The translations under genes and the position numbers were made by a program. Under the pieces are notes generated by a model. It was not told the origin of the DNA. It saw only the letters and a program-made list of their open reading frames with translations, and did no database searches. From contig CM063107.1 in assembly GCA_031841125.1 (NCBI GenBank), positions 65,483,814 to 65,547,813 of the forward strand: a stretch of 64,000 nt of DNA. Direction: 5' to 3'. Source of the stretch: Acanthococcus lagerstroemiae (Eukaryota > Arthropoda > Insecta > Hemiptera > Eriococcidae). Below are positions 23,096 to 33,949 of the stretch, one piece after another; position 1 is the stretch's first letter, and every line of letters starts with the position of its first letter.

Positions 23096-25215
23096 AATTT
23101 GATCATCGTTACAGATTTGCGAATGGTGGCAGAGGTTAGCATGGGATCAACAAAAATGAAAGGGTTACGTGGAGACGTATACCCAAAAATGAGCAGAAGT
23201 GAGGTGGCCCTCGAGAGCCACTGCACTTACAAAAGCTGTACCTAAAAATTCTTTAATCTTTGTAAGCCCAGAGCGGGTCAACCAACACTGCAGAGGCTTT
23301 TGAAAACTGTAGGGCATCTTAGTTCTCGCTTCTCCCGCTTCGAGCCCGCAGCACATGGTACAGCACACCCAACTGAAAATTCGTTTCGACAGTCCGAGAT
23401 CGTCGCCCCTCTAAACAGAAAAAGTCAATTTTTAAGCGCATGCAATATGTGTATACCATCCCATGCGATTTGACAAAAGAATATTACCCCGAAAGTGATT
23501 TTATATCCGACGCAGTCTGACACCAGACAGCCAACCTTCACGAATGTCTCTCGTTTTCTTTTTTTTCTTTTTTTTTTACGAGCTGCAATCACGAACAGTT
23601 TACCACCCTAATTGTCATCTTTTAATAATGTCGTCAATCGAGCACAAAAACGGCGACGTGGAAATACGTTATCAGTCATGCACGGACATATCCCAAATTT
23701 CGCATAACGTACCCGAGGTACCTGATACATGCTCGGCTACTTCCGAGCTGGCACCGCGATTGACATGTACCTACGGGTATCGCACGCTTCGATGCTCTGG
23801 TCACGATCAATCAGATTCTTCAGAATTTTTATCAAAATTACGCAGTCGAAATCGGTAATCAGTATGACGAACGAGCAGCAAGCTGCGAACACTTCCTGAA
23901 ACCATTCGCATTTATTTGTAATATGACAGCCGATAAAAACCAGGTGATCGATGACCACGACATGCTCTTATACTTTGTCAAACGGCACTCGAAAAGAATC
24001 TTTTTTATGCATAAACAGAGGAAGAAAAAAAAAGTAATAATAAAAGAGATGTAAGTGATTGACATCGTGCTGCCCGACTGTAAAGGTCCGACCGAATTCA
24101 TCAAAACCACTAATCTGAACATAATTGGGTCTGCAGTTCGGCATTTGGGCAAAACTCCTCGAGCTCGAGCTCGAACTCGTGTACTCGGTGTGTAGAAAGA
24201 AACGCGTTGCAAATTTGTAAACCACCGTGTCCGGACCGAGACGAATCAGCCCCAAATATCCATTTCGTTTACGTCTTTTCGTGTTTATTCGCGCGAAGTT
24301 TTTCTTTTTAAGTGTCAGGAGTACGAAGACCGCCCAGTAGCATTTTAAAAACTATTACTTTAAATATTCGACGAATTCCTCGGGTTTTTCTCTCTCTTCC
24401 TCGCTGTCTTATTGAATGCAATTCGTATTACGGTAATGGAGTGATCGTAAATGTCGGCTGAGGCTGGAAGCCGGAATCCGTGAGCAGACTGTGTGCCAAA
24501 TGCCCCTCGGTTTCCTTCAACCCTCAATTTATTCTCAATTCACAACTTTCAACTGCCACCTGTGGACCTGTGCGCCCCTCACCCCCCGCTCTGTCTTTGC
24601 TCTGGTGTCTGTATTTTCCTTCTTCTTTACCCCCTCCCCTTACTTAAAAAGTTTTTTTTTGTTAATTTTTAAGAATTATATTGCGCATATTGTCCCTCGC
24701 TGTCAATGGGACCCTCGGGCATCTGTTGGAGGGGACTCAAACATAAATAAGTAAATATGTTCTCGGGTGAGAAATAATATTGTTATTTATCCGAGTAAGG
24801 TAAGGGTAGTAAATATGCCGCACTTTTTGTACCTAGAAAATTCATCAAGTATCACCTATATGAGTCAGATCGTAAAAATTTTTGATGCGAATGAAGCTCA
24901 ATCTATTCTCTACTAATTTTGATAGCGGCAGACATTGAGTGTTAGAGGTAAGTTTTTGGCTGTATTAGCGGGTAGGAAATATGCCGTACAGGGGTAGCTA
25001 ATATGGCTTATGGAAACTAACACCTTAACACACATACAATGCAGAAAGAATGAAATTTTAATCGAAGTCTGTCTTATGACAATAAAAATTTCACGCCTGA
25101 GAGAAGTGTACGTTTCTGAACTGGAACGAACGGTGCTTCCTCTTGAGGCTCGTGAAATTCCCTCCTGATATTGAAAAACGAGAAGTAGCTGCAATCTCGA
25201 AAATGTGGATATCCT
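23096..25215. other. CpG-containing DNA without recognised genes
   Basis: The segment 23590-24300 is relatively rich in CpG and free of visible repeats, so it could be conserved regulatory or unrecognised exon sequence. Open frames at 23544-23858 and on the minus strand near 23860-24250 show no motif. The interval 24760-25200 has AAATATGCCG twice. Confidence 0.4.
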
Positions 25216-25219
25216 TCAC

Positions 25220-25600
25220 CATCGTTTGAAAATAATAAAACTCGATTCTGAAGATCCAGAGGCGCAACTATAACTTTTTTTGTAAGGGCTAGAATTGAGA
25301 AAAAATACTGCTATTTTACGTTTGTTTAATATAGAGTGAACCTTATTTGTTCTTGGAGAAACAAGTCAACTTTTGGTCCATTTTCGAAAGGTAGATTCAA
25401 AGTCTGTGCGAGTCGGATCGAAAGTCTAATGCGAATGCTTGATTCCACCTCCAATTTTAATTCTTTGATCAATTTTACTAATTTTAGGACAGGTTCAGAA
25501 ATTTTAATTTTGGATCCTAATTGGGATCGGATCAAGAATCTGATTCAGTATTTGAAATCAGTAAGTCAATGAACCTTATTTTCGATGATGATGATGATGA
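25220..25600. repeat. Diverged satellite-like tract (GGATCGGAT / GAAATCAGT type)
   Basis: Shares phrases with 29880-30420: a TTTGAATCAG or TTGAAATCAGT block, TGGGATCGGATGAA-like (GGGATCGGATCAA here), and CAATTTTACCATTTT-like text. The two tracts look like old copies of one AT-rich satellite or dispersed repeat with units of roughly 100-200 bp. A GAT trinucleotide run sits at 25585-25600. Confidence 0.45.
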
Positions 25601-27349
25601 TCAGGGCTCGGATTTTGAGGCAGTTCGGTCTATTGAGATTTCCTGAACGAATCAGGAAATTCTGAAACCAATGAGCTAACATTGATACGACTTTTTGGAC
25701 TATTTTCCTTTAAAAATGACATTTTTGCCCGAAATTGATGTTTTTAGAGACTTTTTGAGAGCTTTTCGGGTAGAAATCCAATTTTTAAGATTAATCTGTC
25801 GATTTTTAATTTTTTGAAAAAATTTTTCAATTTTTTATATGCTTTCGTACCCTAATAAAATGACTTTGAAGAATTCTGGAAGAGTCTTGAAAATAAAACG
25901 CGTCTGAAAACAGTCAGTCATTCAGGTCAATCGGTAATCAGACAGTCAGCTACCCAAAAATACAGAGACACGTAGTGTAAGGTTTTCACTCAAGTATACT
26001 CCGTAGAATGACGTCATAGTAACTGTGGTAACCGACGGCGAGACTTTTATGTTAATAGGAAGGGTCGGTTGGTTGGAGAGGAACCACTGCTAGGCCACGA
26101 CTAGCTCAAGGGACCTGCAGGGCGGATGGAACGGCACTGGGGGCCTACGAGATCCAAAGTGTAGACGAGGTAACCCAGGGTTTACTGAGTTATAGCGATC
26201 GAAGTGCCTCAGAGTGACGGATCCTTCTCTGGTACAATGGCAAGCAGGAAGGAAGCCGGCACGGGATAATATCTATAATTACCACACCAGAGACGAAATA
26301 AAAGATATTACTACTTCGTTGACGCTTATGTATTAGTAGAACGAAAGTCGTGGAGATATTCTTCTGGTAGTCTGGACGATACGGGTCCTCCTGGAACGGT
26401 TGGAACGGTGGATCAGCGATGTTAGTCGATGATCTACACGAGGTCCGGAAGGCTTCGTATGGTCGCGATTTACGGGTCACGAAAATCCACAGTAACTGCG
26501 CGATACCGAAGAAAAGTCACGATCGCAAGTATCGTTAGATTCGCGAAAATGTTCAACACCAAATATAAGACAAAAGAAGACTCTTATGGTTCAGCGGGTC
26601 ACACTCTTGTTAAGACTTTTTCAAAGAGGTTTATCTTATTCCACGTCCACGAACCGAATCCTCGCTGCCGCATTTTCTAGGATGGTCATCGATGAATTTC
26701 CCCCTCTCTCATTAGATCATGGAAGTCACGGAAAAGAGGAAAAGTCGATAAAATCGAAAAAGAGCGATAGGAATAGAATTATCAGGAATGGACAGGTGAT
26801 TACAGATAAAGACGTGTTAGGGTAAGTGAGAGAAAGAAACTCGTTTGCAAATCTATCGAATATTCCGATATCAATGCCGTTGACCATTGAGGAACCGCGT
26901 AACTCCGTTACCACGTAACGTGAGTGGTGTAGTGGAACAATTGGCAATGCACGCATGTCAATGTGGCCTCTAAGACACCGCACCCCCGGCTCCAGAAACT
27001 ATCCTTTCGCATCAGTGGCCAGAGGGACGCTTTGAGGCCGGCCTGAGCCCCCATTTCGCCATGCTGCTTCCGGTGCGGGCGTCCTGCAAGAGCCACCATG
27101 AGGTTCCCTATTGACCAGGGTTCGCGCTCCCAGTGCACTAGCCTGGATTTCAGGTCCCCCACAGCTAGACGCGCTTCCACTTTACTCACCCTTCACTTCC
27201 TCGTCTTGGTACGTATGGCGACGCAGGCAGATGCTGACGGCGTTATGTCTTTGCTTTGGCACACAACAGAAAAAAGCGTTACTTTGGAGTGTGACGAAAC
27301 AAGCGTTACGAAAAATAATAAAATTACTGACTGACTGGACTGGACTGAC
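25601..27349. other. No gene recognised; balanced-composition tract at 26000-27300
   Basis: A partial unit of the 28-kb tandem array (TTTTCACTCAAGTATACTCC ... TGACGTCA) lies near 25983-26022. From 26100 to 27300 the sequence is less AT-rich and CpG-bearing, with several overlapping open frames on both strands and no recognised family. It could be an old element or an unrecognised host segment. Confidence 0.4.
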
Positions 27350-27769
27350 TGACTCAACACTTCATTCGCCTGCGAGTACCACACTCCTTGATTCCCGTGC
27401 GAGCACCACGTTCCTTGTATCAGCCTGCGAGCACTACGCTCTGCTAGTACATCATCTTGCAGACGAGTCTGCAACCACGGGAGAGCATTTCCATGTCTGC
27501 TTCGCGGATTGCGCCGACATGAGAATGTCATCGTCCAGCGAACGTAGCGTCCAAAAAAGGAGCACGCCAAAAAATATGAAGCGGACGACGACATTCTCAT
27601 GTCGGCGCAGTCCGCGAAGCAGACATGGAATTGCTCTCCCATGGTTGTAGACTCGTCTGCAAGATAATGCACCAGCAGGGCGTAGTGCTCGCAGGCTGGT
27701 ACAAGGAACGTGATGCTCGCAAGGGAATCGAGGAGTGTGGTACTCGCAGACGAATGAAGTGTTGAGTCA
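27350..27769. mobile_element. Long foldback element, two 187-bp arms
   Basis: The left arm (27350-27536) and right arm (27583-27769) are inverted copies that match at about 172 of 186 positions by eye; 12 of the 14 differences are transitions. Both start TGACTCAACACTTCATTCG. The spacer is 46 bp. Each arm is open in the same reading frame on its own strand and gives related peptides sharing FHVCFADCADMRMSSS. No target duplication was seen. The arms are much more G+C-rich than the surroundings. Confidence 0.8.
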
Positions 27770-27779
27770 TTTATTGCTC

Positions 27780-27950
27780 ATCTTAACAAGTCTTAAAGAG
27801 TTCTAGTAAAAGTCTGGAGGAGTCATAAAAAAAAGTCTGTGTAGAGTCGGGACTAATAATCGTGAATAAATTCAAAAAGTTTCTTCCAGGAGTCTCTTGC
27901 TGAGTAAATACGTCTAAAATAATTGTAAAGAAGTATGAGAATAATTTCGT
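27780..27950. repeat. AAGTCT-rich degenerate short repeat
   Basis: Motifs such as AAGTCTTAAAGAG, AAAGTCTGGAGGAGTC and AAAGTCTGTGTAGAGTC recur at roughly 20-30 base spacing. This is the complementary-strand version of the AAGACTC-rich tracts elsewhere in the window. Confidence 0.5.
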
Positions 27951-27964
27951 TAGTTTTTTCGTTA

Positions 27965-28365
27965 CGGTTTTGCTCAACTGTACCCAGTAGTAAAAGCATA
28001 TAAAATGCTAAAAATAAACTTTCATGGAAATGTCAACCACTGAATTCGCGTCGAAGGAGCGTTACGGAGGGAACGTTATGGTTTTCGCTCAAGTAGACCC
28101 AATAGTATGACGTCATAGAAACAGGAGCGTTAGGGGCGGAGCATTATGGTTTTCGCTCAAGTAGATCCAGTAGTATGACATCATAGTAACAGGAGCGTTA
28201 CAGAAGGCCGCTATTGGGGGGGGGGGGGCGTTATGGTTTTCGCTTAAGTATGCCCAGTAGTATGACGTCATAGTAACAGGAGCGTTACGGAGGGCCGTTA
28301 CGAGAGGAGCGTTACGGTTTTCGCTCAAGTATATTCAGTAGTAAAAGCATATAAAATGCTAATAG
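27965..28365. repeat. Tandem array, units 68-85 bp, with CRE-like palindrome
   Basis: The phrase GGTTTTCGCT(C/T)AAGTA recurs at about 28080, 28148, 28232 and 28317, each followed by CCAGTAGTATGACGTCATAG or a close variant and then AGGAGCGTTA. TGACGTCA is a perfect palindrome matching the cAMP-response-element consensus. The array is bracketed by direct copies of CAGTAGTAAAAGCATATAAA (about 27987 and 28338). A G-run interrupts the third unit. Whether the palindrome binds a factor cannot be told from sequence. Confidence 0.75.
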
Positions 28366-28454
28366 GATTTAGAAATTCATTTTGGCAAGTCACCGACCTA
28401 AAATAGCTAGAACAGAGTGCTGCATATTACCCAACCAAAATTTTGGCCATATCC

Positions 28455-28780
28455 CAGCGGTCATACAAGTCATACAAAAGTCATATAATTGCCTCCAATT
28501 ACTAATAAATTTGGCCATTCTCCCTCAACAATCGTAATATTTCTTACTAAAATATAGCCAAATTGAAATTTAATTGAAAAATTGTGTTCTTTGCAATAAG
28601 TTGTCCGTTATTATTTAATTATTAAGTTTCTTCAAAGTTTTTGTTCGCAATTAGCATGTTTTTGAATTTCTTTTTCCTCGTGAAAATTCTGTTCAGACGT
28701 GAAAATGTTCCGAAAAAAGGTCGTAGAAAAGTCACACAAAAGTCATACTTTTGGAAAATTCATATTTGGTAGACACCCTG
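28455..28780. mobile_element. CAGGGTGTCTACC-ended short element, copy B
   Basis: Matches copy A (9157-9525) through GGTCATACAAGTCATACAAA, GCCAAATTGAAATTTAATTG, a TTAGCATGTT block and the right end TTTGGTAGACACCCTG. The first bases of the left inverted repeat are lost (CAGCGGTCAT instead of CAGGTGTCTACCGGTCAT) and there are small internal deletions. Confidence 0.7.
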
Positions 28781-29145
28781 TATTCGTTATCGCATGACTT
28801 TTCGCACTTCATTTGATATTTCATAAACTACGCATTGAAGTGCAAAACGGTTATTTTTTTGTAATTGAATAGTTCTAATTAATAAGAAAAACACATTTAT
28901 TTGGAAGAATCTGTTGAAATTTCATAAAATTATTGCTACTTGAAGAGGAACGAAATAAATTGTTACAATTTTTTCACCACGCTATCACGCTAAAAAAGTT
29001 ACAGAAAATCAAACACTAGGTTGATTTTCAAGAACTTTTCGACCACTAGGTCAGAACACCGTGCTGCTCACGCTGGTGACTTCAGATATTGTCTACAGTG
29101 CTGTCAAAATAAGGATTTTGAAGGCGTGGTATATTACTTCCCCCG
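28781..29145. other. No feature recognised
   Basis: AT-rich spacer between two MITEs without any recognised signal. Confidence 0.4.
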
Positions 29146-29153
29146 ACATATTA

Positions 29154-29387
29154 TCAGGAACGTACAAAAGAGTTTTTCCTTGGGGGAGGGGGTAACAATT
29201 GTAAAAGTCCCAACTGACTTAACTCAGAATTCCCAAGTATCAAAGCAAAAAAAAATCCTTTCAACTTTCAACTTGTTGGATTTTCCCAACTCACCTGACT
29301 GAAATGGTAAATTTTCCCAATTGCTGAGTGAATAATTAATACGAAGGGGGGAGTAAGTTGTCTCCTACTCCCTATCGGTACGTTCCT
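29154..29387. mobile_element. hAT-type MITE, CAGGGACGTAC family, copy 2
   Basis: Left end TCAGGAACGTAC, right end (minus strand) AGGAACGTACC, flanked on both sides by an exact 8-bp duplication ACATATTA (29146-29153 and 29388-29395). The interior shares AAAGTCCCAACTGACT, CCCAAGTATCAAAGC and the GATTTTCCCAACTC block with copy 3, and their complements with copy 1. It is the shortest copy and lacks the extra internal repeat of copy 1. Confidence 0.9.
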
Positions 29388-29395
29388 ACATATTA

Positions 29396-29879
29396 CCCTC
29401 TCGTACCTTAACACACGCTGGCTTGAAAAGCTGGTTGGACACTGGACAGAGTATTCAGCTTTCATTGTACAGGTTGAAAGTGTGACTACTCGCCATTGAA
29501 AATTCCAAGATGTTTCCATTAATACCGGCGAAAAAAGGGGGTCGGGTTAGATACTCCCACCCTAACGCTGTCAAAAAGAGCATGTCAAAATGTATTGTAG
29601 CTTATTAATTACAGCAGTAAGATGACGGGATATGTGCTGTACGGACCACCAACCCCCGTCCCCCTTTCCTCGAGACTGTGATTTTCTTACACTGGTGTCC
29701 ATTAGATCCCTTTTCTAGGACATCGTACGATGGATACTTCCAATTTTTGCGGCTGAATTTGTCTTTAAATCTTCAAATTGATTGCTGGCGGGAGCATTTT
29801 TTTGAATGGAGGAAGTACTATGCAGTTGGGATTATTCTGCGCCAAAGAAGTCGATTAATCGAACTGGAATAATTGGCAA
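29396..29879. other. No feature recognised
   Basis: No coding motif or bounded element was found. Confidence 0.4.
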
Positions 29880-30420
29880 CGAAAATACTTGACCCGATTC
29901 AGAATAATACTGTTCTAAGAATTATCGATTCTCGAGAACTATAGTTTCGATTCATTACAAGAATGAACTGAGTTAGTTTCCCCTTTTTACTAAGTCCTCG
30001 ACTATAAGGATAACTTCCAACCGCTGATCCAAATTTCACTCTTTCAGTTTTTCTCCAAGTCCACCAGATCGGTGTAGAATAAAAATTTTGATACGATACT
30101 TGAAATCAGTGATTCAGGAAACCCTTATTTCAACAGTTTTCTCAATGTTTTCCCTTTTCAAGCTTGAAATTTGGATTTTGGGGCTGAAGTCCGAGTCGGA
30201 TGAAAAATCTAACGCGATCTTCGAAATCAGCAATTTTAATACCTCTATTTTGATACCGTCTGCGATTTTCTAATTCGAGTCAATTTTACCATTTTCAACG
30301 GTAAAATTTGGAGTTTGAGGCCCGAACTGGGATCGGATGAAAGCACTAACACTTTCATGGTTTTCTTGATACCTTTTCATTTGAAAATCGTACTTGAAAA
30401 ATTGCCTCAAACGAGACTTG
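29880..30420. repeat. Diverged satellite-like tract
   Basis: Recurring phrases include CGAAATCAGCAATTTTAAT-like, GTCGGATGAAAAATCTAACG and GGGATCGGATGAAAGC with GAAATTTGGATTTTGGGGC-like text between. The same phrases occur at 25220-25600. Unit length is roughly 130 bp but too degenerate to fix by eye. Confidence 0.45.
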
Positions 30421-32455
30421 CGGCAAACTTGTATGTCGACTTTGCCCCATTTAAGGTGACACCGGTTCACGTTTGTTTAATAAGTATACTTACATTTTTA
30501 TGCCACAAGTCTAATTTGCGGCGTTTTTGTGTACTCAGCTCTTTGACCATTTTGACAATTCTTTGTCTATCAAGTATCACACTGGATCAGACAAGGGTCA
30601 AGGCTGAATTGTAAATCAAGTCAAATTAATAGCCAGCGAGCGATGTTTGTAGCGCGCTTATTTTCAACGCTACCTTTGTCATTTTCATAAAATGACTTCT
30701 GAATATTAAGAAACAGAGGGAAAACAAAAATGACTGTACGCAGCTATTCATTAATCCATTACCGCTTAAAACAACAACTAATTTGTGCAGAGCGTTTCCC
30801 TTCTGGTAGACTCTCCGAATTACCTACGGTGTAAATAGCGGCCAAGACGTTTACCTGAACCAATTTAGGAAATGTCTGTCAGACCAAATGGTCGTTTGAA
30901 TGGAACGCCTGTACTAAACGATCTGTAATTACCCGAGAATACGAAAAGTAGTAATTCATATGTCAAATAAAAACAACAATCGTAATAGTTTACCAACGTT
31001 TAAAAACTTCATAGTTCGACCTGCAACCTGTTGGTAATTATCGGACAGAAATAATTGTGCGCGCCTTCAATATGATTAGGGAATTGGGCGACTGCAGCAA
31101 CATTTCGTTTCGTAAATTGCCAGAAGTTCTGAGAGGTTATTGGAAGTTAAAAATCAAAAGAAAGAAAAAAAAAGTGTACTATCGATAAATTCTGTTAGAA
31201 TGGGAAGGAATAGTTAGTCACATCTTATTGAAGACGCAGAGATGCAGTTCGTTCCTATGTACTTATTCAGTCTTTACATTATTATCTGAAACTGCGGTGA
31301 ATATATCACCTTGGACTTTTTTCGTAGGAAAAAGGCAACTTTTCTAGGAGAAAACCCCTTAATCTTCCAAAAAGTTGATCATGTTTTGAAAAGACCAGGA
31401 GGCCTGGCTGCATCTACCTTTACAACGTGCACAACTTCAAACGATTCTTAATTTTATTTCGGGCTACTACAACGGGTCTGTCGCTATCGGCGCCTGAACT
31501 AGACAAATGGACTTCTATCTTATAAAAAAGAGCCGACAATGAAAAATCAGGCCGATGCAACAGAGAAAATTCCCACACTAGGATAGAAAAAAAAAACGAA
31601 AGTGAGATGTAAACGTCGGCGAAAAACAGCTGAAACAAATGCGACCATTTCGGCAGCGGTGTTTTAGATCTCCCGGGACCGGTGGCAAAAGACGGAAGAT
31701 GGCACCTGATAAGACAAGGTAGTGAAATCGATGCTTGTTAACATATTTAGCGATGATATCAATATGTTTTCGGTGCCCCTAAGTGACTCAGGTGATCAGT
31801 CTTGGTTGAAGGCTATCATGTTTACCAAATAATAGCTGCAAGTGATCTTAATCTCCGAAAACACTTAGTGCCTTACCAGTGTCCAGACCTAATACGGGAT
31901 CTAAGAATCGAAGCGTTAAAAATACCCGATTCTTGTAGCGCCACTTATATGGTTTCAAAACTGAACTTCGTGAGCAGATTTTAGTCGGTAGAGCATATTT
32001 TGAAAACGAAGAAATACAGACCTGAGAGACTCGTGTTAGTGCGTGTCATGCATGAGAAAAATCTGCGTCGAATTTCGCTTCTCTTCGCATCATTTTATAT
32101 ATTTAATTTTACTTCGAAGGAGAGTTCATATCTTCTATGGGACTTAGCTCAGTTCTCCTTCTTAAATCCACCTAATCTTAATAATAGGCTGAGCCAGATT
32201 CTGGTGAAATCCACTCCGGGGTTCATAATTAGAAAGTAAACCTTCACCTAAACACCCCTATGAAAATTGATCCGATTTTTCCGGGAAGATTACTTTTTTC
32301 CCTTTTATTTGTTTTAATTTGTTTTAATTTTTCTGTTTTGTTTTTTTCCTTTCATGGATGGCCTCGAAGCTTTGGCTCATTTTTTCTCTGAAGTCAGTAC
32401 AGCTCCAAATCCGAACACGGTGAAATAGTGACTAACAATAATTAAATATGACGAA
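30421..32455. other. No gene recognised
   Basis: About 2 kb of single-copy-looking DNA. Short open frames have no family motif. No mobile-element ends with matching flanks were found. Confidence 0.4.
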
Positions 32456-32466
32456 ATGCAAATAAA

Positions 32467-32720
32467 TCGCAGGCCCGGTTTTAAGTACTTTGCCGCCCTG
32501 GGCTGCAGTATTTTTGCCGCCTTATGTTTTTACATCCCCTCCTGCAATTTTTGGGGGGTCGCAAATTTGCCAATAGTCAGAACCGATTTTAAGTACTTCG
32601 CCGCCCTGGGCTGCAGTATTTTGGCCGCCTTATTTTTTTACATTTCCCTCCCGCAATTTTTTTTTTGGGGGGGGGGGGGTCGCAAAGTTGCCGACCCAAA
32701 ATTTTTCCGCTCTGAGCTGC
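32467..32720. repeat. Two-copy tandem duplication, period 108 bp
   Basis: The phrase TTTTAAGTACTTTGCCGCCC (32478) recurs with small changes at 32586, each followed by GGGCTGCAGTATTTT, a GCCGCCTTAT block, a C-rich stretch and a G-run with TCGCAAA. The CAGGCCCGGTTTTAAG start resembles ends of arthropod hAT MITEs, but no target duplication could be assigned. Confidence 0.7.
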
Positions 32721-32946
32721 AGCCCAATCAGCCCGTATTATATGATTAAAATTTACTGCGCACAAATAAAACGGGGAAACTAGGGAAAATATAATCGGAA
32801 GTTAGGGAAATGCGTTTTGCAGTCACAATAAATAGACTTGCACGCTAAATTTTGAACAGCAGATTAATAGAGTAGAACGTCAATTCTGATAGCGATGCAC
32901 GCTAATTCTTGAACGTCAATTCATTGTGTATTACAGCTAGGATATT

Positions 32947-33181
32947 GAAGGGTAAAGAATCAAAACTCACATTTGCCATTTTACTTCAAGGCCGCAAATA
33001 GGCAAAACACTGTGCACGGGTGCAGGAATATCTTTGCTGCGCCTATAAACGTGAAGTATGTTGTACATATCGCACATTCACAGGCGCATCAAAGATATTC
33101 CTGCACCCGTGTACAGTATTTTGCCTATTTGCGCCCTTGAAGTAAAATGGCAAATGTGAGTTTTGATTTTTTTACCCTTCA
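32947..33181. mobile_element. Hairpin (foldback) MITE, arms about 97 bp
   Basis: TGAAGGGTAAA at the left edge and its complement at the right edge bound two arms (about 32947-33043 and 33083-33181) that match at more than nine positions in ten, including AAAACTCACATTTGCCATTT and GGGTGCAGGAATATCTTTG. The loop is about 40 bp. It has no coding capacity. Transcription from either strand would give a hairpin long enough to be a Dicer substrate. Confidence 0.85.
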
Positions 33182-33482
33182 TTATTTCTTCTCCTTTTAC
33201 ACGTCACAACATGCATCAATTCGATAATTTTATGTTAGTGCGAGTGACTATCCTTCCATAAATGTTGAAAGCCTTTAGAATTTCACAGTCAAAAAATATG
33301 AATGGAGAAATTTTGACGAGTTTAAGACTATTTGATGCGGTACCTGGACGATAACATTGCACCCTAAAAATTCGAGCTGCAGCTGTACCTGCTTTTATTT
33401 TCTGAAGTGCCTGATATGCAAACTCTCGAGGTATGAAGATAAGGACGCACCAAGTGGACGTTCCAATGGAAGGGAAGTCTGT

Positions 33483-33801
33483 CAGGGACGTATCGACGTA
33501 CCGAAGAGTTTTTCCTGGAGGAAGGAGGGGGGGGGGTGAAAATTGTGAAAGTCCCAACTGACTCAACTCAGTATTCCCAAGTATCATGGAAAAAAGAACC
33601 TTTTTGAGTTTTCGGATTTTTCCAACAGACTCAACTCAAAATCCCCAAGTATCAAAGCAAAATGAGAAAAACCTTTTAATTTGCTGAATTTTCCTAACTC
33701 GCCTGACTGAAATGATAAATTTTTCCTACTGGTGAGTGAGAAGTTCCTACAGGGGGCGGGGGGTGGGTTAATTGCCCCTTACCCCTGTTGGTATGTCCCT
33801 G
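33483..33801. mobile_element. hAT-type MITE, CAGGGACGTAC family, copy 3
   Basis: Left end CAGGGACGTA, right end (minus strand) CAGGGACATACC. Flanks AAGTCTGT (33475-33482) and AAGTCCGT (33802-33809) differ at one base of eight. The interior matches copy 2, with an additional internal copy of the CCCAAGTATCA...TTTTCCAAC unit, so internal unit number varies between copies. Confidence 0.85.
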
Positions 33802-33949
33802 AAGTCCGTACCACTCGGACAAAATCGAAAGAGAGGACGACTGGCAAAAGCGAGGAGAGCTCTTTTAGTCCTAGATTAACTCATTACGCGGTACTTTCAT
33901 TTTTGTCTCGACATAGATTTTTTCATCGTTATTTAAGATGAAGTACAAC

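Noticed and set aside
27193..27672. 159-codon minus-strand and 179-codon plus-strand frames as real genes
   Set aside because: Both arise from the two arms of one inverted repeat, so they are not independent evidence of coding. Retained only as a finding.
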